Shown here one piece after another: positions 57,770 to 64,000 of a stretch of 64,000 bases of DNA. The stretch's first letter is position 1, and each line of letters begins with the position of its first letter. The notes under the pieces were generated by a model, which worked only from the letters and a program-made list of their open reading frames with translations, did not search any database and was not told where the DNA came from. Both the position numbers and the translations under genes were made by a program. The DNA lies in the NCBI GenBank assembly GCA_023213395.1, contig CM041465.1, positions 237,095,741-237,159,740 on the forward strand, written 5' to 3'. The DNA comes from Cycas panzhihuaensis. Lineage: Eukaryota; Cycadophyta.

Positions 57770-57984
57770 AGGGGTAGTCATATATAGAATAGAAGATAAG
57801 TGACAGAGGGTGGATGCACGTCTATGGGATAATCACTATGCTCGGTAGGAGTGATGGTGGTCGATGGTGATATTAAAGGTGTAGGCGAAAACCTACAAGT
57901 AAAGAGAGTATCATGCAGGGCACCCCGTGTGCCATAGCACGAGTTCGGAACCTGCGAATAATACCCAACTACCTCAGTTATGCT
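57770..57984. other. Unmatched 215 bp segment between two PMD copies
   Basis: I cannot align this to any other part of the three elements. It holds a short inverted phrase (ggtgtaggcgaaaacctac). It marks the rearrangement point. Confidence 0.4.
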
Positions 57985-59663
57985 CAGTGACGCCCGGGGA
58001 TATCCGGAGGATACTGGGAGTACCGGTGATGGGGAGGCCGGTGGCACTAGGAGCACTGCCCAGCAATGGGGCAGTACACAGGGAGGCATCCACATTCTTC
58101 ATGGGTTTAGACAAGTGGGAGAGGTGAGGGATTCCTCTCCAAACCATGGTGATGTCAGGGGTTTCTTGATTGAGGAAGTTGATTACTCTGTATATTCTAT
58201 TCTGGATATCCTAGAAACAGAACTATAGGGATATACCAGGAGGATGGATGGACACAGTATGTTGATGCGAGGTGGAAGAGAGGATGGACTAGGCCACCCT
58301 TATAGCAGTGAACCTCGTCGCACAACTAAATGCTATTCGGGTGGCAGGCAAGGGAGGTTTATCATATAGTACTTTATTATAGTGTTGGTTCTTTGACCAC
58401 TTCAGAGTAGTGGCGCTGATGGGAGGACCACACCCCATCTCAAAGTGGGCCCTGATGGTCCACAGATGGTAGACCAGGCTGAGAGGGACCAAGGACCAGG
58501 TGCATGTCTGTCACTCGGTGGAGGCCACATCACTAGACCTCCTCACCATGACAGATTACACAGCAGACCCATACAGAGCAGTGAGGTGCGATAGTGACGA
58601 TGAGACTGGAGGAGGAGGACTACCCTTAGGAGATGGTGAGGGTGGTGACGGAGGTGATGGGACCAGCCCATCACGAGTTGCAGGAGTGGCAAGTCCATCA
58701 GGGACCGTGGGCAGAGAGGTAGGTCCATCCAGGACTGCAGGTGGAGAGGCAGGCCTATCAGGTGCTGTAGAGGAGAGCAGGGACCTAGTGACACAGGCCC
58801 AGAGGCTACAGATCATCAGGAGATTTAGGGAGGTAGCAGCCACACCAGCTACAAAGAGGAGGGATGCCCCAGGAGCTAAGGTAGTAGCAGAGGAGGTACC
58901 TGAGGAGGAGGAGGTACCTGTAGCTAGCAGAGTGCCAGATGGAGAGGCAGTCACTCGAGTTAAGGAGCCGGTAGCTGCACTAGGTGAGACATGACCTTCT
59001 CCTATCATCATTTGATTACCGAATATATACATAGTTTGATTCTCATTTGATATCTGTAGAGACATGTACTAATACATAGCATGTTGGATTTGCAAGTATG
59101 GTAGATATTCAGAGATTAGTAGAGGCAGTAGTCCAAGAGATATTCCCTCTAGCCTATGTAAAGGCACAGCCTCCCATCCAGGCAAGTGACGAGCCTAAAA
59201 TAGTAGGCGATCACACAGCAGCATTCGCCCCATTAATACGGGCGAGAGATATATGGATAGTAGAGTCCCACCAGCACAAGGCATGTGTGGGACGATAACA
59301 GGTTGAGATGGACGCCATCTGATCTGAGAGGGATGCTCTACAGAGTTGAGTGCAGGCACTGGAGGCTCAAGGAGGAGCCAGAGGGGATATGGAGAGCCAT
59401 ATACAGCTAGTAGTGATGGAGGAGCAACTCCGAGAGATGGAGGAGAGGCTCTACCTCGTGGAGATAGAGCAGGATCATATCTAGGCTCGATACGATCGAC
59501 TGATAGAGGACATTACATCGAGGTCGGCATGGAGCAGGACATAGACTCATATGATAGCAATGACCCTGAGGAGGCCATGGGACAAGGGGAGCTTGTGGAG
59601 ACTAAGGAGGAGTCTCAGAGGGATGTGGTCCCCAAGAGAGGGATCACATCGACCAGGAGATGA
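57985..59663 (+). pseudogene. PMD-like gene, copy 2, 5' truncated
   Basis: Homology to copy 1 begins inside the mobile domain (GDIRRILGVPVMGRPV, then LPSNGAVHREA and GLDKWER). It runs on through KLITLYILFWIS, CWFFDHF and a 164-codon open frame (58500-58994) with the Gly/Glu-rich tail and an E-E-V-P-E-E-E-E run. An intron-like gap (GT at 58984, AG about 59096) follows, then MVDIQRLVEAVVQEIFPLAY, a Glu/Arg-rich coiled-coil-like region and the conserved end RGITSTRR-stop at 59663. It differs from copy 1 at many residues, so it is not a recent duplicate. It lacks the N-terminus and palindromes. Confidence 0.68.
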
Positions 59664-59797
59664 TGCCCCAAGGGCAGGGTAGTAGTAGAGTAGGATATAT
59701 GTATTTTGTTTCAGATAGGGAAAAGCACGGGCCTATAGGGGGTCACCATATATAGTCACATGATTGTACCTCCCCTGTAAGGACACTAGCTTCCCAT
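59664..59797. other. Spacer and RT deletion junction
   Basis: On the minus strand the RT catalytic region is joined at about 59797 to atgggaagctagtgtcctta, which matches outer 38993. About 2.75 kb (RT C-terminus, RNase H, integrase) is missing. Confidence 0.75.
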
Positions 59798-60690
59798 AGA
59801 AAGACCCATCATATCATCCATAAAGACCTCCAACGTGTCATTGATGAGGTCATGGAATATAAAATACATCACCCTTTGGTAAGTAGTGCCTGCATTTTTG
59901 AGATCGAAGGGCATTTCCTTGTAGGCAAAGGTACCCTACGGGGTGGTGAAGGCCATCTTATGGTGATCTTCATGAGATATCTGAATTTGATTGTAGCTAG
60001 AGAAGCCATCCATCAAGGACATAACTTCAAACCTAACAGTTCGATCAATGATTTGATCAATGAAAGGGAGTGGAAAGTTGTCCTTAGGATATACATTGTT
60101 GATATTACAGAAATCAACACATATCCAGATAGTCCCATTCTTTTCAGCAATGGGAATGGTGTTGGATACCCATTTAGGGTAGTCGATAAAAGTAATAAGT
60201 CCAGCATCCAAAAGCTTCTCAACCTCCATTTTGATAGTGGCTGAGAGTTTAGGGTAAAGAGGATGCAGCTTCTAGCATACGGGCTAGGCACCAGGAATGG
60301 TAGTGAGATTATGGGTGATAATGGAGGGGTCAATTCCCTTAATGTCAGAATAATCCCATGTAAAGACATCCTGTAACTCCTGGAACAAAATAGAATATTC
60401 CCTTACCTCATCAGGAGAGCATTCTGCCCCCACCTTAATGACCTTGCCTAGGGCTAAGACTATGTCCCGGGTCACCCCTATGCACATGGCATTCCCCTCC
60501 TCAAAATGGAGAGGCGCAAGTTCAATAAGAAGAGATGGAATAGGGGATGGAATTGGGCCAACAAGTGTGGACCCAATCACTAAGACCTTCTGGTAGCCAA
60601 GCCTGTGGTGACCAGAAGGAAAGTTGGGCACAGAGCCCGCTAAGTGCTTAAGCAAAGCTTCATCGTCTTCGAAGTAATCCACCCCATGGA
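59798..60690 (-). pseudogene. Reverse transcriptase N-terminal part, minus-strand element
   Basis: From 60682 the minus strand is open for 132 codons: FEDDEALLKHLAGSV, EYSILFQELQDVFTW, then THNLTTIPGA. A second open run (60229-59936) gives KLLDAGLITFIDYPKWVSN, ICVDFCNINNVYPKDNFPL and EVMSLMDGFSSYNQIQI. Near 59815-59835 it ends in the catalytic FMDDMMG with both Asp residues kept, immediately before the deletion. It therefore has fingers and palm but no thumb, connection or RNase H. Fewer stops than in the outer copy suggest it is younger or decayed less. Confidence 0.85.
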
Positions 60691-61289
60691 TGACCTTACT
60701 TTAAATAGATGAAGTACTGGAGGAAGTGGGAATAATGGGACCATGTTGATCATCAGGTTATCCAACATCCTCAAAAGACTCTAAGAGAGAGTCAAGAAGG
60801 GGCTCCTCAAAAGGAGTGGAAGGAAGTTCCTCAAAACCATCACTTACACAAGGTGATGGAGAGGAAGAACCAATGAGTTGTGGATCAATACATGCAATGA
60901 CATATAACACATGGGGGTGGCTAGTCTCTCCAATAAGTGGGGTTCTAGGTTGGGACCTAGAATGGGAAGGGTGCATCCTACTGGTGCAGAGGAAAGAAAC
61001 CAGATAAGGAAAATCCTTGTCCTCACCATGGGACTTGTCATCGCTAAATAAGGCAAGGTACCCGTAGCTCCCAACACTGATAGGAGCAAAGTAAGTAAGA
61101 CTAGAGGAAGAAGATGCAGGATCTTCTTCAAGATGAGATGAATCAGGTATGCCGATGGAGTAAGCCAAGGCATGGGTAGAAGGGCCTTTGCCTCCCTTCG
61201 TATGGCCATGGCTTGCTCGGTTAGTAGGATGAGTTTATTTAATGGGTGGTCATTCGTAGGAAACAACCCTCATCTATCCATCATGGATG
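60691..61289 (-). pseudogene. Protease-to-RT linker, minus-strand element
   Basis: A 136-codon open run (61168-60758) gives IPDSSHLEEDPASSSSS, ALFSDDKSHGEDKDF and FEELPSTPFEEPLL. It matches 34741-35480 of the outer element in order and content: acidic, Ser-rich, no catalytic motif. Confidence 0.65.
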
Positions 61290-61870
61290 AACTTAAGTTG
61301 CCCCTAGTGGGTCGAACACACGGCTCCCATCTGATCGAGCCATGGTTGACCCAAGAGAAGATTGTAGTCAATGTTAACGTCAAGGACTACAATGTCAGTG
61401 AGGATAATCTTGCTCTCTAGAGTGAGAGGGATCAAAACAGATCCCAACAGAGTCTTTTTGCTACCGTCGTAGCCTTGGCATCGCCATGGAATAGGTTCCA
61501 AGGCAGAAATGCCAAGCTCTTACATAACGTGCAAGGGCATGGCATTCATGGAAGAACCGTTGTCGATAATAGTCCTTCGTAGGGTACAGTTAGGTGTGTC
61601 AATAGTGATGTTGTAAGGGAAGTTCCATTGGCATTCTGTTTCATACATAGGGGGAAGGTCTTTAGGGTCAAAGGAAATGGCAGGCTCATGGCTTTGGGTA
61701 ACACCCAAAGCGTGAATGGGCGCATCATTTGATCCTAAAGCTTCTGAGAGGAGAGTCCATTGTTTAGGATAACTCCTCAAAACATCCATCAAGGACATTC
61801 CCACAACAATAGTATGGAGCTCGTCAATGATAGAGAAAGGCCTCCCCTTTGTAGTAGGCTGGGTAAGTAC
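61290..61870 (-). pseudogene. Aspartic protease, minus-strand element
   Basis: RPFSIIDELHTIVVGMSLM and VLRSYPKQWTLL (about 61850-61750), then PNCTLRRTIIDNGSS with the catalytic Asp, NAMPLHVM-stop-ELGIS, LESKIILTDIVVLDVNIDYN, LLLGQPWLDQMG. Open runs of 94 (61804-61520) and 65 codons (61501-61304) are in one frame, interrupted by a single TAG at about 61518. It is the best-preserved protease in the window. It would cut the element polyprotein. Confidence 0.85.
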
Positions 61871-62510
61871 CCTTCAAAAATTGTAATGACCAGGACATAC
61901 AAGAATGGTCTTGGGAAGTAACGGCACTTCCAAAAGGGAGGTTTTCAGAAGAGAATTGTAGTATGGAGTAGAGGAAGACGTGCCAACTACCTCTTTAGTG
62001 GCTTGAGACCGAGTAAGGGCATATAAAGGAGTGGACTCAAGTATTTGGATTACCTTCTTTCCCTTTATTTTGGGACTGCGAAGGTGATGGAGTATGTCGG
62101 TGAGGGGAACGCAAAGAAGAAGTCAAATCTCGAGCGCCCTTCCCCTTATCGCAGGAAGGATGGGAATTTAGGGATCTTCCCCGGTTCTGGTTGTTTTTGG
62201 GATGAGCATTATGATCACGTTCCCCATGTTTGGGAAATGGATCCTTATGGACCGGTTGATCCAGGTTGGGCCTTGAGGCCTATTTAAGGGATGAATCACA
62301 TTGGGGGGCATCCCTAGGATGCTAAGCCCTACAATGCGAGTTGTCATGGAAACACTCCCCATGAATGGAACACCACTTCTTCTCAAGTGAGGAATCTTTC
62401 TTCCTCACTTGAGAGGACTGGGCATTACCATTCCTAGGGAGGGAAGCTTAAGTAGCTTATTGGATTTGTTTGTTGGAAGTAGGTGAGGAAGGAGCTTGCA
62501 GTTAAGGACA
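61871..62510 (-). pseudogene. Gag C-terminal region with Cys/His block, minus-strand element
   Basis: SLKGEERKI-like text is followed by LRRSGVPFMGSVSMTTRI in one frame and by the Cys/His block in another (SIHGECFHDNSHC at about 62395-62330). This is the same block that is split by the inner element in the outer copy; here it is unbroken by insertion. About 550 bp of the gag core (outer 21990-22530) are deleted just before it. Confidence 0.65.
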
Positions 62511-63784
62511 TCACCTTGTAAGGATCATGGGAATAGTTTAATTAGAATATGATCATAGGCCCAGTAATCAATGCACGCCATGGAGAAACTACAGATGTGC
62601 TCTGTTGGGTCTTGTGATGAAGTTCCATCAAACTTAGGAACTTCGGGAGGATGAGGCGGTAAGTTGGTTCTTAACACCTCAATAGATAATGGTGTCGATC
62701 TATAATCCATGAAGGGACGTGCCCTTACCTGGACCATAGGATCAGCAAATGATGTAGGGGGTAATGGATAAGGAATGGATAGGGGTGGTAGGCCTATCCC
62801 TCCTTGAGGAAATGTCCCTTACTAGAAAGGGACTTGAGGATAAGTGTCTTGAAAGGAAAACAGGTTCCCTTGCAAAGGTACGGCGTAAGAAGCCACACAG
62901 GGTGGTGGAAAAGAATGGTATGGAACTGAGTTGTGTCCATATGGACCGCCTGTAGGTGGTGCAACCCTATATGGATGTAACAGGTCCACCCCATAAGCTG
63001 GAATATGATTCCCTTTATCCTTCCCCCAAGGTTGAGAAGCATAACCTAGGGGTATATAAATGGAAGGACCATTAGGTTGGTTTTGAATATACATAGGAGC
63101 AGATCCTACATGACTAGTAGTAGTAGTGTTAGTAGGACCTATAGGCCTACTAGGAAATGCATGTGCCTCATTAGGAGGTGGCATGTTGGCTTAATTAGGA
63201 AAAGGTATGCTAACCCCTAGTTGGAAGAAAGGCATACCATGAGGGGGTCCCAAAGAATTAGGACCATGATAAGGAATAGAAGGTGCAACATGTATCCCTA
63301 GGGTAGGTGTAGGGATGGAGCAGGATGAATGTGTAGGCACAAAAGGATTACTTGTTATGGGAGGTATAGATGCGGATGAAGATGGTGGGACAAGAGCAGA
63401 TGAGGAAGATGCCCCACCATGTAGGACATCTTCAAACCATCTAGGACACGGTTGAAGATGAGCAGCCTAAAAGCACTCACTAAGGGCTTCAACCACGTCA
63501 GCAGGAGGGGTATCTACATGATTGTAGGAAGTAGACGGGACTTCATACGAAGTAGACCCCTCAGGACACTCCTCATAAGAATCATCAACTTGATGGTGAA
63601 TCTCAAGAGGAGATGGGCCCTCTACTGTATGAGTAGAAGGATGGGTATCAAGTGGGTGATGTTGATCACCTGGGTAGTAAATAGGATCATCACCCTCTTA
63701 GGTGGATCCCAGAATGGATGTGGGGAACTCATGAGCTCCTGAAGTAAAAGCATGATAGGCCCAATTGAAAGGGTATCCTTCCAT
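62511..63784 (-). pseudogene. Gag N-terminal and core part, minus-strand element
   Basis: ATG at 63784 gives MEGYPFNWAYHAF, then DDPIYYPGDQHHP and VVEALSECF-stop-AAHLQP. A 120-codon open run (63184-62822) is Pro/Tyr-rich (NGPSIYIPLGYASQPW, LLHPYRVAPPTGGPYG). A 70-codon run (62737-62525) carries PKFDGTSSQDPTEHICSFSM and DYWAYDHILIKLFP of the Retrotrans_gag core, ending at a stop followed by the deletion. Start choice is by match to MEGSLSDW at 25858. An earlier in-frame start cannot be excluded (LEDPAYRLLSS reads openly upstream). Confidence 0.78.
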
Positions 63785-64000
63785 TATCGAATCAAAATTC
63801 GACGATGAAAGAAGACGATATGCAGGGTCTTCTAACAATGAAGGCAAACTATGTAGGTGATGTGAGAAGTGTCACATACAAAACTTGCCAACACGTTAGA
63901 AGAGAGAAAAAAGATGTAAAGTATGTGTTAGGGGTAGCCCAACAAAGAGATGAAGTGGAGGAGACCACTAAAAGGTAATAGTACCAATAGGAAGGGATAA
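63785..64000 (-). other. Gag leader sequence just inside the PBS
   Basis: On the minus strand ctattggtactattacctttt...ttgttgggctaccc matches 25645-25705 and 20455-20510, which lie 40-100 bp after the PBS. The 5' LTR is therefore expected about 50-60 bp beyond the window. Confidence 0.7.

Larger units (their letters stand above)
49752..64000 (-). mobile_element. Third Tat-like element, minus strand, cut by the window end
   Basis: Read on the minus strand from 64000 to 49752: gag leader, gag core, protease, linker, N-terminal RT, deletion, a second partial PMD gene (its coding strand is +), an unmatched 215 bp segment, integrase-downstream spacer, a full-length PMD gene, palindromes, aRNH, PPT and 3' LTR. 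The RT C-terminus, RNase H and integrase are absent. The last 60 bp of the window match sequence that lies just inside the PBS in the other elements (ttggtactactacctctt type), so the 5' LTR should start right beyond 64000. Its LTR is of the outer subtype. Confidence 0.9.

Noticed and set aside
56109-58095. Several Ser/Thr/Pro-rich minus-strand frames
   Set aside because: They are complements of the Gly/Glu-rich PMD tail and of spacer DNA.
1-64000. Host protein genes or tRNA genes
   Set aside because: No cloverleaf-like tRNA with A and B boxes and no intact non-element ORF with a recognisable domain was found on either strand by eye.

Overview
The window is a repeat-dominated piece of plant nuclear DNA. 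It is AT-rich, it carries no bacterial-type operons or Shine-Dalgarno starts, and nearly all recognisable coding sequence belongs to decayed LTR retrotransposons of typical plant clades: Ty1/copia, and the Tat/Ogre-like branch of Ty3/gypsy. I see no intact host gene, tRNA, rRNA or CRISPR. The species cannot be fixed from this sequence alone.

Layout. (1) 1-4000: a stop-riddled Ty1/copia gag-pol on the + strand, followed by a 2 x 55 bp tandem repeat and an isolated scrap of Tat-type gag (about 4735-4845). (2) 4850-8840: AT-rich sequence without supportable genes. (3) 8845-12423: a 3.6 kb LTR element with about 260 bp LTRs, a PBS and a PPT, but no pol. It carries a strange acidic ORF with a 17-residue repeat. 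(4) 12424-17259: AT-rich sequence with a GC-richer, CpG-retaining island (13140-13800) and a minus-strand LTR (15902-16403). (5) 17260-45924: a giant Tat-like element (about 17.6 kb without its insertion; LTRs 3.1 and 3.0 kb) whose gag is split by a second Tat-like element (22648-33677, 11.0 kb, LTRs about 2.9 kb). The inner element is bounded by a perfect 5 bp target duplication, GAGTG. (6) 45925-49751: AT-rich DNA with a 2.0 kb TRIM/SMART-like LTR element (47380-49378). (7) 49752-64000: a third Tat-like element on the minus strand. Its 3' LTR is complete, and its 5' LTR must begin just beyond the window end.

How the parts work together. All three Tat-like elements share one plan: long LTR, tRNA-Arg-like PBS, proline-rich gag, aspartic protease, RT/RNase H, integrase, then a 3' region with two extra genes that diverge from each other. 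One is an antisense gene for a plant-mobile-domain (PMD/aminotransferase-like) protein with a coiled-coil tail and a probable intron. The other is a sense-strand 140-codon archaeal-type RNase H (aRNH). Between them lie two imperfect palindromes of about 30-34 bp centred on GGTACC. A third palindrome with the same arm design lies about 166 bp upstream of the LTR TATA box. I regard this divergent gene pair plus the three related palindromes as the most interesting candidate system here. It may be an element-encoded regulatory circuit, but that function is inference.

All elements are decayed. Many stops are TAG/TAA/TGA at places where the family has Gln, Arg or Trp, as expected from C-to-T decay of methylated DNA. 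Boundaries were worked out by eye and may be off by a few bases, except where a duplication or TG/CA end fixes them.
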